From NCBI GenBank assembly GCA_029968055.1, contig JASCNX010000006.1, positions 62,001 to 126,000 of the forward strand: a stretch of DNA of 64,000 nucleotides, read 5' to 3'. The notes under the pieces were generated by a model, which was not told the DNA's origin, did no database searches, and was given only the letters and a program-made list of their open reading frames with translations. The position numbers and the translations under genes were made by a program. Below, in pieces: positions 45,167 to 53,545 of this stretch (position 1 is its first letter; every line of letters begins with the position of its first letter). The stretch comes from Xenophilus aerolatus (GTDB taxonomy: Bacteria; Pseudomonadota; Gammaproteobacteria; Burkholderiales; Burkholderiaceae_C).

Positions 45167-46453
45167 TCAGTCGGTGGTGAACACCGTCAGCACGCCGGTG
45201 TAGCCATAGAGGTGGTGGCGCGCGATCTCGCCGCCGGCGAAGAAGCCGGCCAGCGGTACGTCGCCCAGCGCGTGGCGCAGGATCTGCAGCTCGGCATGGG
45301 GCGCGCCGAAATGCGCGCCACCACGGCCCACGCAGCTCACGTAGACCGCGCCGGCAATGCGCCGGGCCGGGTGCGGCGCGGCCTCGGCCTCGCCGGCGGC
45401 CACGGCCTGGGCCACGGCCAGGGTCTGCTCCTCGGGCTCGAGTTCCTCGCGGATCTCGGCACAGATGCGCATCAGGTCGGCGCGCGCCGCCACCGCGTTG
45501 CGACGGCACAGGCTCATGCGCATGCCGACCTCCACCTGGTCGGCGACGGCGATGCCGCGGCGATTCGGGTCCAGGCCGATGATGTGGCGCACCAGCACGT
45601 CGGCGCCGAGGTCACCGGTGCGGCGCCGGCCGTCCGCCCCGGCGGCCACCAGGCCGACCAGGGTCGCACGCACCGCGTCGATGGCCTCCTGCGGCTCTTC
45701 CAGCGACACCTTCAGCGTGTCGAGCAGCCAGTCCAGCGCCGGCTGCTGGCCCACGCGCAGGACGAGGTTGCCGTCGGCCTCGGTGATTTCGCGCTCGGAC
45801 GAGATCGGCTGGCAGCCCTGCGTGACGCGCGACACCAGCCGCACCTGCGGCCCGAAGGCCACGCCCGAGAGGCCGCCGCTGAACACGCCGCTGGCCGCGC
45901 CCTGGCCCCGGATCGTGCCGTTGCCGCCGACCGCGAACTGCAGCGCCCCGCGCCGGCCGGACGACAGGCCGCCGAAGAGATAGCCGGTGTCGGTGCGGCC
46001 CGCCACCTCGGCGATCAGCTCCGGCAGCTCGGGCGTCTCGCCGTCGGCATGGACCAGCGCCGTGTGGGCGCGGAAGTGCTGGTTGGGCCCGTTGGCACCA
46101 TCGCCGTCAGCCACGGCCAGCGGCGCCACGCCCGAGAACACGCGGTACTGGTCGGCCGGCAGCGCGCACAGCAGCACGCCGAGCGCCGGCTCGTCGACGT
46201 ACTCGACGTTGTTGGCGACGATGCCCACACCGACGGTGCCGGCCCAGTCGGTGACTTCGGGCAGCTCGGCGCCGAAGTGCTCGAGGATGTCCTGCGCATC
46301 GGAGGCGTAGTGATCGGTGATGTACAGCAGGCCCAGCGTGGGTGCCGACTCGTGGTCGGGCAGCGCCATCTGCGCCCGCAGCTGCGCGAGCACGAGGCCG
46401 GCGGCCATGCGCCATTGCGGATGGGTGGCGTGGCCGGAGGGAAAGAGCTTCAT
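45167..46453 (-). CDS. FIST N/C domain sensory protein
   Basis: A 428-aa soluble protein with FIST domains, proposed sensors of small ligands such as amino acids, here without an attached signalling output domain. FIST-N region: TLGLLYITDHYASDAQDIL, WAGTVGVGIVANNVEYVDEP and TGYLFGGLSSGR. FIST-C region: GADVLVRHIIGLDPNRRGIA, GAVYVSCVGRGGAHFG, LAGFFAGGEIARHHLYGYTG. It lies 55 nt behind phaM and may be cotranscribed with it. Confidence 0.87.
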   Translation of the reverse strand: MKLFPSGHATHPQWRMAAGLVLAQLRAQMALPDHESAPTLGLLYITDHYASDAQDILEHFGAELPEVTDWAGTVGVGIVANNVEYVDEPALGVLLCALPADQYRVFSGVAPLAVADGDGANGPNQHFRAHTALVHADGETPELPELIAEVAGRTDTGYLFGGLSSGRRGALQFAVGGNGTIRGQGAASGVFSGGLSGVAFGPQVRLVSRVTQGCQPISSEREITEADGNLVLRVGQQPALDWLLDTLKVSLEEPQEAIDAVRATLVGLVAAGADGRRRTGDLGADVLVRHIIGLDPNRRGIAVADQVEVGMRMSLCRRNAVAARADLMRICAEIREELEPEEQTLAVAQAVAAGEAEAAPHPARRIAGAVYVSCVGRGGAHFGAPHAELQILRHALGDVPLAGFFAGGEIARHHLYGYTGVLTVFTTD

Positions 46454-46508
46454 GCGGACTTTCTGGGCGCCGGCGGCGGGTGCACCGGCGCCGGCATCGT
46501 GTGAGGGA

Positions 46509-47300
46509 CTAGCCGCGCGTTCTTCGGGACGCGGGGCGCTGGGTGGCCGCGGTGGCCTTCTTCGCCGCAGCCTTGCGGGCCGGCGACTTGGTGGCCGCAG
46601 CCTTCTTCTGCGGCGCGGCCTTGCGGGCGGCGGTCGGGGCGTTTGGCTTGGAGGTCGTGGACGGCACGCCCGGCATCTTCAGCTGCGCCGCGTCCTGCAG
46701 GGCGTTGCTCGCGATCTGCTGGAACTGCTGCGTGAGCGCATTCCACCATTGGAGCGGGTCGACGACGCCCGGCGCATCGCCGGCGGGCTTGTCCGCAGCG
46801 TCGCCAGGGGCTTCGCCCTTGGCGGACCGGGTGCGGGCGAACGCGGGGGCGGGGCCGACCGGCGGAGCGTCTTCGTCCTCCACGGGCTCCTCCTCGGGGC
46901 TCGGCGCGGGTGCAGGTGACGGCGCGGCAGGCGCCACGGCCGGGCTTGCCGCATCGCGCACCGCGGCAGCGGCGCTGGCGGTGGAACGGGTGAAGGCGTT
47001 GGCCAGGTCTTCCATGCGCACGTTCATTCCGCGCAGGGTGGACAGCGTCATCTTCTGCACCTCCAGCGCCTGGATGGTGGCCTTGAGCGCGTGCACGTTC
47101 TGCTCCAGCCAGTACTGCACGGTCTTGAGCTCGTTGATGCGCTTGTCCAGCTCTTCCACGCTCAGCGTGGGCGCCACCCAGTTCGACAGGCTGGGCAGCC
47201 CCGGCACCGTGCCGCTGGCCGCCGCGCCCGTGAGGCTCTTCAGGAAATCGAAGCCCGGAACGAGCTGGCTGAAGGCGAAGGGTTTGGCGGCTTCGGTCAT
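46509..47300 (-). CDS. phaM: PhaM-like polyhydroxyalkanoate granule regulatory protein
   Basis: A 263-aa PhaM-type protein. PhaM in Ralstonia binds PHB synthase, PHB granules and DNA, and so links granules to the nucleoid. Visible here: the N-terminal PGLPSLSNWVAPTLSVEELD and KRINELKTVQYWLEQNVHAL, typical of PhaM; a coiled-coil helix (residues 48-85); an acidic Pro-rich middle; and a Lys/Ala-rich histone-like tail (KKAAATKSPARKAAAKKATA). AGGAG lies seven bases before the ATG at 47300. No pha synthesis genes are in the window. Confidence 0.85.
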   Translation of the reverse strand: MTEAAKPFAFSQLVPGFDFLKSLTGAAASGTVPGLPSLSNWVAPTLSVEELDKRINELKTVQYWLEQNVHALKATIQALEVQKMTLSTLRGMNVRMEDLANAFTRSTASAAAAVRDAASPAVAPAAPSPAPAPSPEEEPVEDEDAPPVGPAPAFARTRSAKGEAPGDAADKPAGDAPGVVDPLQWWNALTQQFQQIASNALQDAAQLKMPGVPSTTSKPNAPTAARKAAPQKKAAATKSPARKAAAKKATAATQRPASRRTRG

Positions 47301-47415
47301 GGGGGGTCTCCTGCGCTGTGGTTCTGGGGTCGGGACAAGTCGCGCCAGCTTAACCCGACTGCCGTGCGCCAGAAACCGGAAACCCCGGCCACCCCGGCGC
47401 GGGGCGCGCTCTCGC

Positions 47416-47892
47416 TCAGTGCTTGTGGCCTGCCATGGCACCCGGCGCGCTGGCCTGCACGGGCGCCTGCAGCGCCAGCGTGCTCTTCACGCCCCTGGCA
47501 TCTTCGAAAGTGAGCGTGAGCGGGATGGTGCCGCCGGCCTGGATGGGCTGCTTCAGGTCCATCAGCATCAGGTGGTAGCCGCCGGGCTTGAGTTCGACGG
47601 GCTGGCGTGCCGGCAGGTCGAGTGCCGGGACGCCGCGCATCTTCATGGTGTCGCCTTCCATCTTCATCTCGTGCACCTCGGCCACCCCGGCCGCGGGCGT
47701 GGCGACGCCCACCAGCTTGAGCGGCGCCTGCGAAGTGAGTTTCATGAAGGCGCCGGTGCCGCTCTGGCCCGGGACGGCGGCGCGTACCCAAACGCCGGTG
47801 GCTTCGACGGGCGCGGCATTCTGGGCGAAAGCGGCTGCGGTGGCGCACAGGGCGCAGGCCGCGAAGAACTTGATGGCAAGTGAAGAAGTCAT
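47416..47892 (-). CDS. Periplasmic copper chaperone PCuAC
   Basis: A 158-aa exported PCuAC-family protein that carries Cu(I) toward cytochrome oxidase assembly. It has a signal peptide (MTSSLAIKFFAACALCATAA, cut near AFAQ), the Met/His copper ligands in VAEVHEMKMEGDTMKMR and GGYHLMLMDL, and a His-rich end (GHKH). The ATG at 47892 puts the signal at the N-terminus; ten more upstream codons are open but unlikely. It is nearly identical in its core to the PCuAC domain of the fusion gene at 48202. Confidence 0.92.
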   Translation of the reverse strand: MTSSLAIKFFAACALCATAAAFAQNAAPVEATGVWVRAAVPGQSGTGAFMKLTSQAPLKLVGVATPAAGVAEVHEMKMEGDTMKMRGVPALDLPARQPVELKPGGYHLMLMDLKQPIQAGGTIPLTLTFEDARGVKSTLALQAPVQASAPGAMAGHKH

Positions 47893-47918
47893 TGAGGGTG
47901 TTCTCGGGAGCAAGAGGA

Positions 47919-48170
47919 TCAATCCTTGGCCGGCGTCGGCCGGCCGACGGCCACGCTGATGAGGTAGCTGCCGGTCTGCGTGCAGACCTCGACCCAGCGC
48001 GTGAGCGCGCGGTCGGTGGAGCCGTCGGTTTCGGTCACGAAGCGCAGGGCCGCCAGGCCGAGCGCAATGCCGACGACCGATACCAGCGCCACCACGGCGA
48101 CGGCACGCATGGCACGCCAGCGCCGCGGGCGCGCGGCGGGCGGGGGCGAGGCATCGGGCGGCGGCGTCAT
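47919..48170 (-). CDS. Small membrane protein between the two PCuAC genes
   Basis: An 83-aa protein with a Pro/Arg-rich N-terminus, one membrane helix (AVAVVALVSVVGIALGLAAL, residues 28-47) and a short periplasmic tail with one Cys (VEVCTQTGSYLISVAVGRP). I do not recognise a family. It lies between two copper chaperone genes with 26-31 nt gaps and reads in the same direction, so it may be part of copper handling. The start is uncertain: 48185 would add five residues. Confidence 0.6.
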   Translation of the reverse strand: MTPPPDASPPPAARPRRWRAMRAVAVVALVSVVGIALGLAALRFVTETDGSTDRALTRWVEVCTQTGSYLISVAVGRPTPAKD

Positions 48171-48201
48171 GCGGCCACTGTCCATGGCGGGGCGGGGCGC
48201 G

Positions 48202-49095
48202 TCAATGCTTGTGGCCCTCGGCGCCCGCGCCGCCTGCCGGCGCGGCCTGCACCGGCGCCTGCACGAGGAGCGTGCTCTTCGCACCCTTCGCGTCTTCGAA
48301 GCTGAGGGTGAGCGGGATGACGCCGCCGGCGGCGATGGGCTGCTTCAGGTCCATGAGCATGAGGTGATAGCCGCCCGGCTTGAGTTCCACCGCCTGCCCT
48401 GCCGGCAGCGCGAGCGAGGGAACGGCGCGCATCTTCATGGTGTCGCCTTCCATCTTCATCTCGTGCACCTCGGCCACGCCGGCCGCGGGGGTGGCGACGC
48501 CGACCAGCCGCAGCGGCACGCCGGCCGCGAGCGTCATGAAGCCGCCGGTGCCGCTCTGGCCCGGCACCGCCGCACGCACCCACACGCCGCTGGCGTCGAC
48601 CGGCGCGCTGCCGGGTGCCACCACGTTCAGGCGCGCTGCTGGAAAGGGCAGCTTCTCACCCGCCGCGCCGGTGGGCAGCTGCGCCCAGTCGGCGCTGCCG
48701 ACGTCGCAGGTCTGCAACACGGCGAAGTACAGCGGCCCCGGCGCGCTCGGCAGCGTCCCGCGCAGCACGAATTCGCTCTTCTGGTCGCCGGCCAGGGCCT
48801 GCGCGGGGCTGTCGGCGGTCCAGCGCACGGCGCCGTTCGCGGAGGCACCGCCACGGTCGATGTCGACCTTCCAGCCGGCGCGCGCCGGCACGTCCTGCAG
48901 CACGAAGCCTTTCGGCAGGCGCACCGTGAGGCCGGTGGTGCTGCGCGCGTCCTTGCAGGCATGGCCGACCTTGAAGGCGGCCTCGTACGTGCTGCCTGCC
49001 ACGGCCGGGCCGGGCGGCAGGACCACGTGGGCAAAAGAGATTGCAGCGCCCGACAGCATGGCGCAGGCAGCGATGAATTGAGGAGCAAATTGCAT
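48202..49095 (-). CDS. YcnI-like DUF1775 domain fused to a PCuAC copper chaperone
   Basis: A 297-aa exported two-domain protein. After the signal peptide (MQFAPQFIAACAMLSGAAIS, cut near SFA) the mature chain starts with His (HVVLPPGPAVAGSTYEAAFK), the hallmark of YcnI copper sites. The DUF1775 domain ends with YFAVLQTCDVGSADWAQLP near residue 150. The PCuAC domain (about 165-297) has VHEMKMEGDTMKMR and GGYHLMLMDL, and the chain ends GHKH. Joining both copper-binding modules in one chain, next to a free PCuAC, suggests direct copper hand-off. Confidence 0.92.
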   Translation of the reverse strand: MQFAPQFIAACAMLSGAAISFAHVVLPPGPAVAGSTYEAAFKVGHACKDARSTTGLTVRLPKGFVLQDVPARAGWKVDIDRGGASANGAVRWTADSPAQALAGDQKSEFVLRGTLPSAPGPLYFAVLQTCDVGSADWAQLPTGAAGEKLPFPAARLNVVAPGSAPVDASGVWVRAAVPGQSGTGGFMTLAAGVPLRLVGVATPAAGVAEVHEMKMEGDTMKMRAVPSLALPAGQAVELKPGGYHLMLMDLKQPIAAGGVIPLTLSFEDAKGAKSTLLVQAPVQAAPAGGAGAEGHKH

Positions 49096-49122
49096 GATGG
49101 ATAGATGTGAGGAGGTGACGCG

Positions 49123-49146
49123 CTTCGACAGGCTCAGCGTGAACGG
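49123..49146 (+). repeat. Short dispersed repeat (copy 1)
   Basis: CTTCGACAGGCTCAGCGTGAACGG lies in the gap before the YcnI-PCuAC gene. It matches 21 of 24 bases of the element at 57714-57737 read on the other strand. Elements with the core TTCGACA-GCTCAG are common dispersed repeats of proteobacteria. Confidence 0.6.
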
Positions 49147-49193
49147 TCTAGGGGATGCGGAGGCGTGGGAGGTGAGACCGCATGGCAGTCTGT

Positions 49194-51545
49194 TCACAGA
49201 TTCCACTTCACGGACGCCGTGTACGTCCGCTGCGGATAGGGATGGAAATTCCAGTACTGGTCGTTGTTGGCGTTGTCGATGCCGAAGGACGCCGACCATT
49301 GCCGCGTGATCTGGTAGCGCACGCGCAGGTCGACGGTGAAGTACTTGCTGGCGCCGAAGTAGGCGTTGGCATTGACGTCGCTGTTGTCCAGGTTCGAGTA
49401 CTGCCGGCCGCTGTAGCGCGCCGCCACGGTGAAGGCCCAGCGGTCGTCGGGCCGGTAGGTGGCGTAGACGGTGGAGCGCCAGCGCGGCACGCGCGGCTGC
49501 CATTTGCCCACGCTGGCCGGATTGTTGGCGTTGGCCACGGTCTTCGAATCGGCATACGTGAGGCTCGCGCCCAGGTCCACGCCCTTGAAGCCCCAGGCGG
49601 CGAACACGTCCGTACCGCTGTAGGCCAGTTCGAGGCCGGTGGTGCGCACCTTGTCGACGTTCTGCACGCGCGAGACGGTGCTGTTGGGAATGAGCTGGCT
49701 GTAGAGCGCGTCCTTCGTTGTCTCGTGGAACAGCGTGGCGCGCGCCAGGCCGTGGCCCAGGTCCTTCTCCAGGCTCAGCTCGCCCGTCCACGACTTCTCG
49801 GGCTTGAGCGTCGGGTCGTTGATGAACGACAGCGCGCCGCCCGAGGTGGCACCGTACAGCTCGCCTACGGTGGGAAAGCGCACCGCGCGCCCGACCGAGC
49901 CCTTCAACACGGTGTCGGAAGCGAGTTGCCAGGCCAGCGCGGCCTTGGGCGAGAGGTGCGACTCGCTGCGCTCGCCGTAGCGCTGCAGGCTGCTGGCGGT
50001 GGCCGTGAAGCCGCTCGATGCCTTCCAGTCTTCCCAGCGCAGGCCCAGCACCGCCTTCCAGTCGGGGGCGAAGCGCCACGCGTCCTGCACCCAGGCGCTG
50101 GTGGTCTGCGTGCGGCCACCGACATCACTCACCACCGACAGCGGGTTGGCCGGCCCTGCGAGCCAACTGCCGACGACGTTGTTCTTGTCGATCGCGAGCT
50201 CGTAGCTGTCGCGCCCCACGCCGAAGTCGACGATGTGCGCGCCCTGCGGGCCGCCCGGTCGCCAGGTGCCCTTGAGCGCCAGCGTGTTCCAGCCCGTGCC
50301 GTTCTGGTCCTGCAGCGTGCCGGCGCCGCCGAAGGCCGCGAGCGGCAGCGCCACCGTCGGTGCGCGCTGCTGGTCCTTGCGGAAGTCGTAGAGGCTGGCG
50401 GCAACTTCCCAGTCGAATACGCCATTCGTCCGGCTCTTTACCGACAGCCCGTGCATCACATGCGTCTGGTCGTCGTTGGTGAGCGGGAAGGCCGTGGGCG
50501 CCAGCGTGTAGCTGCGCCCGAGGATGTTGACGTTGCCGCTGTAGACCGCCAGGCCGTTGGCGGCCGTGAGGTAGCTTTGCGGACGCCCTTCGCCGGTGTT
50601 CTGCCACCAGCCCAGCGTGTAGGTGGCGCGCACCGTCGGCGAGAAGTCGTAGGCCAGCTTGAGCTTGGCCTGTTCCTGCACCGTGTGGTACTGCGTGCCG
50701 GTGCCCAGGATGTACCAGGGCGTGTTGGTGGTGTTGAGTCCGCCCACATAGCCCGCCACCGGCGTGCCGGCCGGGCCCGCGCGGCCCGAGGCGGCCGTGG
50801 CGGTGGTGAAGGTCAGTGGCTGGCCCTCGCTGTCGGTGCGCGACAGGTGCAGCCACCACGACCAGTCGCCCGCCTTGCTGCCCAGCGAGGCGCTCGTTTG
50901 CCAGCTGTCGAAGGTCTGGCGGGTGTTGTACAGGTCGTTGGGCTGCGAGGAATAGCCGGCGCTCACGTGCGCCTCGAACTGCGTCGGCATGCGCGTCACG
51001 TAATCGACCACCGCGCCGGCCGAATTGCCCGGGTAGGCGGCCGAGAAGGGGCCGTACATCACGTCGACGCGCTCGATCTCCTCGGGCGACACCAGCCCCC
51101 AGCGGGGCGCGTAATTGGTGCCGTTGGCGATGCCGTTGCCCAGGTAGTTGGACAGCAGGATGCCGTCGGCATACACGGCCGAGCGCGCGCTGTTCCCGGT
51201 GCCCGAGGCGCGCGTGGACAGGATGGCGTGGTTGTAGTCGCCGATGTAGCGCTTGCGGACCAGCAGGCTGGGCAGGTACTTGAGCGCGTCCTCGCTGTCG
51301 GTGGCGTTGATGCGCGTGTCGATCTCCTCGCGCGTCATGCCTTCGATGGTGGTGGGAATCTGCGTCGGCAGCGAAGTCGGCTGGCCGCCGGTGACGGTCA
51401 CGATGCCCAGCGACTTGGTGCGCTCGGGCGCGTCCTCGGCAGGCGCGGCCTGCTGGGCCATGGCCAGGCTCGCCAGGCTCCAGCCGCACACGACCAGGGG
51501 GACTGTGGCGGCACCGATGGCGCGCGACAGCACGGATCTCTTCAT
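49194..51545 (-). CDS. TonB-dependent outer-membrane receptor, probably for copper
   Basis: A 783-aa TonB-dependent receptor: signal peptide with KRS start (MKRSVLSRAIGAATVPLVVC, cut near AMAQ), TonB-box-like IVTVTGG, plug domain (DALKYLPSLLVRKRYIGDYN, SRASGTGNSARSAVYADGIL-type region, ERVDVMYGPFSAAYPGNSAG) and a 22-strand barrel ending in the aromatic-rich ASVKWNL. The DUF2946 and PCuAC/YcnI neighbours point to copper as cargo, as for OprC/NosA-type receptors. This is inference from context. Confidence 0.88.
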   Translation of the reverse strand: MKRSVLSRAIGAATVPLVVCGWSLASLAMAQQAAPAEDAPERTKSLGIVTVTGGQPTSLPTQIPTTIEGMTREEIDTRINATDSEDALKYLPSLLVRKRYIGDYNHAILSTRASGTGNSARSAVYADGILLSNYLGNGIANGTNYAPRWGLVSPEEIERVDVMYGPFSAAYPGNSAGAVVDYVTRMPTQFEAHVSAGYSSQPNDLYNTRQTFDSWQTSASLGSKAGDWSWWLHLSRTDSEGQPLTFTTATAASGRAGPAGTPVAGYVGGLNTTNTPWYILGTGTQYHTVQEQAKLKLAYDFSPTVRATYTLGWWQNTGEGRPQSYLTAANGLAVYSGNVNILGRSYTLAPTAFPLTNDDQTHVMHGLSVKSRTNGVFDWEVAASLYDFRKDQQRAPTVALPLAAFGGAGTLQDQNGTGWNTLALKGTWRPGGPQGAHIVDFGVGRDSYELAIDKNNVVGSWLAGPANPLSVVSDVGGRTQTTSAWVQDAWRFAPDWKAVLGLRWEDWKASSGFTATASSLQRYGERSESHLSPKAALAWQLASDTVLKGSVGRAVRFPTVGELYGATSGGALSFINDPTLKPEKSWTGELSLEKDLGHGLARATLFHETTKDALYSQLIPNSTVSRVQNVDKVRTTGLELAYSGTDVFAAWGFKGVDLGASLTYADSKTVANANNPASVGKWQPRVPRWRSTVYATYRPDDRWAFTVAARYSGRQYSNLDNSDVNANAYFGASKYFTVDLRVRYQITRQWSASFGIDNANNDQYWNFHPYPQRTYTASVKWNL

Positions 51546-51649
51546 GGATGAACCCTCAGCGGCCCGATGCATGCGGGCCGCGATTTGCGAATGAACTCGC
51601 GCCGCGGCGCCCGGGTTGGGGCGCGAGGCGCTACGACATCAACGGCAAA

Positions 51650-52012
51650 TCAGAGGGCGGGCGGCCCGCGCGCCGGCAGCGGCGCAGCGGTGGCCGCGGC
51701 AATGCGCGCGGCGGGGATCGGTTGCACCGCATGCCCGAGCGGTTGCGGCCGGGGCAGTTGCACGACGGGCGTTGCCGGCGGCGGCGCACCGGTCAGCACG
51801 CACAGCGGACAGTCGAGGTGCGAGGCGCCCATCTCCTGCGCGCCGTCGTCGGTCTTGACGACCACCTTCACCGCACCGGCGCTGGAGCACACCACTTCCA
51901 TGGCCTGCGGGTTCACGACCGGCGAGGCGATCGCAACACCCAGCGACAGCACGAACCACAGCAGCACGAGGCGGCCGAGCTGGATCACGCGGAGGCGGGG
52001 CAGGACAGGCAT
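51650..52012 (-). CDS. DUF2946-like small exported protein
   Basis: A 120-aa protein with an N-terminal membrane/signal helix (LVLLWFVLSLGVAIASPVVN) and a CPLC motif near residue 68 (GASHLDCPLCVLTGAPPPAT), typical of DUF2946 proteins found in copper clusters, followed by a Pro/Ala-rich tail. The two Cys could bind metal. It is the first gene of the leftward copper cluster, 104 nt before the TonB receptor. Confidence 0.75.
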   Translation of the reverse strand: MPVLPRLRVIQLGRLVLLWFVLSLGVAIASPVVNPQAMEVVCSSAGAVKVVVKTDDGAQEMGASHLDCPLCVLTGAPPPATPVVQLPRPQPLGHAVQPIPAARIAAATAAPLPARGPPAL

Positions 52013-52058
52013 GGGAAGCGGCGATTATGCGGCCCGTGCGCCCGCGTCGCGCTCCAGG

Positions 52059-53060
52059 TCATGTCGCCGGCACCACCCGAGTGACGGTGAAGCCCCGCTG
52101 CCGGAGCAGCGCCACCAGCCCCTGCGGCCCGACCATGTGGAGCGCGCCGACGGCGGCGAAGACGCGCTGGCCGCGCTCGTGCAGGGCCGCGATGCCGTCG
52201 GCCAGGTGCGGGTTGCGCTCGTCGAGCAGCCTTTTCATCATCGCGCGCTCGGCCGGGGTCTGCATGCAGTCGCACCAGCGTTCGTAGTCCGCCAGGCGCG
52301 GCAGGTCGCCGCGCGACCACATGTCGGCCAGCGCGAGCATGCGCTGGCGCAGCTTGCCGTTCTCGAGTTCGTCGAGGGCGTCGTCGACCTGCTCGATCTC
52401 TTCCTGCGCGCTGTCGGCGGTGAAAAGCGCGAGCTGCGCCTGCACGCTCTCGAGCGCCACCAGCGGCAGCTTCGCGCGGCGTGCGTAGCCGGCCAGCACG
52501 GTGTCGATGGCGAAGTCGGTGTACAGGCCGTCGCGGCGCGCCACGTAGCCGGCCAGTGCGGTCGTCTGCAGGATCGGCTGGAGCCTCAGATGCGGGTCGC
52601 CGGTCTCGCGCGCACAGGCGGCGGCCCACTGCCGGTTGAGGCGGTCGACACGCGCCGGCGTCATCACCTCGGCGCGCCGCACCGGGTCGCCGGGTGCGAA
52701 CAGCGGCTGCATGGCCTCGGTGTCGAGCGGGTCGAGCTCCAGCGCGACGGCATCGCTGCGCCGCAGCGCCTGCGCGATGCGCGGCCCCGGCACCACCCAG
52801 TCGGCGCGGCCCAGGTGCAGGGTGCCGTAGAGCCAGGAGGTGCGTCCGTCCTTCTCGATGCGCCAGAGGTAGCCGCGATCGACCGGCCGGCGGCGCGCCT
52901 GCTCGAGCACCTGCGGCGTGAGGCGTGCTTCGGCGCTCGGCGGGCAGGCCGGCGCGGCGGCTGGTGCCGCAGCTGCGACGCCGGCAAGGGCGAGCCCGAT
53001 CGCCGCAGCGCGCGCGATGCGCGCAGCGAACGTCTTCAGCATCGACAGGGAACGCAGCAT
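52059..53060 (-). CDS. TraB/GumN family protein
   Basis: A 333-aa exported protein of the TraB/GumN (erythromycin esterase/ChaN-like) superfamily: signal peptide (residues about 8-33, Ala-rich), GYLWRIEKDGRTSWLYGTLH with the GTLH metal-type His, a long helical middle, and FAAVGALHMVGPQGLVALLR near the end. Exported members have been proposed to be metalloproteases. Starts at 53060 and 53042 (MLKTFAAR) are both possible. It lies upstream of the copper cluster on the same strand, but a link is unproven. Confidence 0.85.
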   Translation of the reverse strand: MLRSLSMLKTFAARIARAAAIGLALAGVAAAAPAAAPACPPSAEARLTPQVLEQARRRPVDRGYLWRIEKDGRTSWLYGTLHLGRADWVVPGPRIAQALRRSDAVALELDPLDTEAMQPLFAPGDPVRRAEVMTPARVDRLNRQWAAACARETGDPHLRLQPILQTTALAGYVARRDGLYTDFAIDTVLAGYARRAKLPLVALESVQAQLALFTADSAQEEIEQVDDALDELENGKLRQRMLALADMWSRGDLPRLADYERWCDCMQTPAERAMMKRLLDERNPHLADGIAALHERGQRVFAAVGALHMVGPQGLVALLRQRGFTVTRVVPAT

Positions 53061-53131
53061 GGTGGGAGTCGCAGGCGACAGGCGGGGCTGCCGCGATTCT
53101 CCTGCGACAGGGCGCTGCCTATGATCGCGCC

Positions 53132-53545
53132 ATGCAGAGCATCTTCCATTTCGCCTTCAACGTGCGCGACCTGGACGCGGCGCGGCGCTTCTACGGCGGC
53201 GTGCTCGGCTGCGCCGAGGGGCGCAGCACCGACACCTGGGTCGACTTCGACTTCTTCGGCCACCAGATTTCGCTGCACCTGGGCGAACCCTTCGCCACCG
53301 CGCGTACCGGCCAGGTGGGCGACGTCCTGGTGCCGATGCCGCACTTCGGCCTGGTCCTGCAACTGGACGACTGGCAGGCGCTGGCGCAGCGGCTGGAGGC
53401 GGCCGGCACGGACTTCGTGCTCAAGCCGCAGGTGCGCTTCGAAGGACAGGCCGGCGAGCAGTGGACGATGTTCTTCTGCGACCCGTTCGGCAATCCGATC
53501 GAGGTCAAGGGCTTCCGCTCTTTGGAAGCGGTGTACGAAAAATGA
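53132..53545 (+). CDS. VOC family (glyoxalase/dioxygenase-like) protein
   Basis: A 137-aa vicinal-oxygen-chelate protein with two beta-alpha-beta-beta-beta modules: MQSIFHFAFNVRDLDAARRF, FFGHQISLHLGEPFAT, then a second half with MFFCDPFGNPIEVKGFRS. Metal-type ligands (His7, His in GHQISLHL, Glu in NPIEVKGF) are present. The substrate is unknown. It overlaps the next gene by ATGA. Confidence 0.87.
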   Translation: MQSIFHFAFNVRDLDAARRFYGGVLGCAEGRSTDTWVDFDFFGHQISLHLGEPFATARTGQVGDVLVPMPHFGLVLQLDDWQALAQRLEAAGTDFVLKPQVRFEGQAGEQWTMFFCDPFGNPIEVKGFRSLEAVYEK

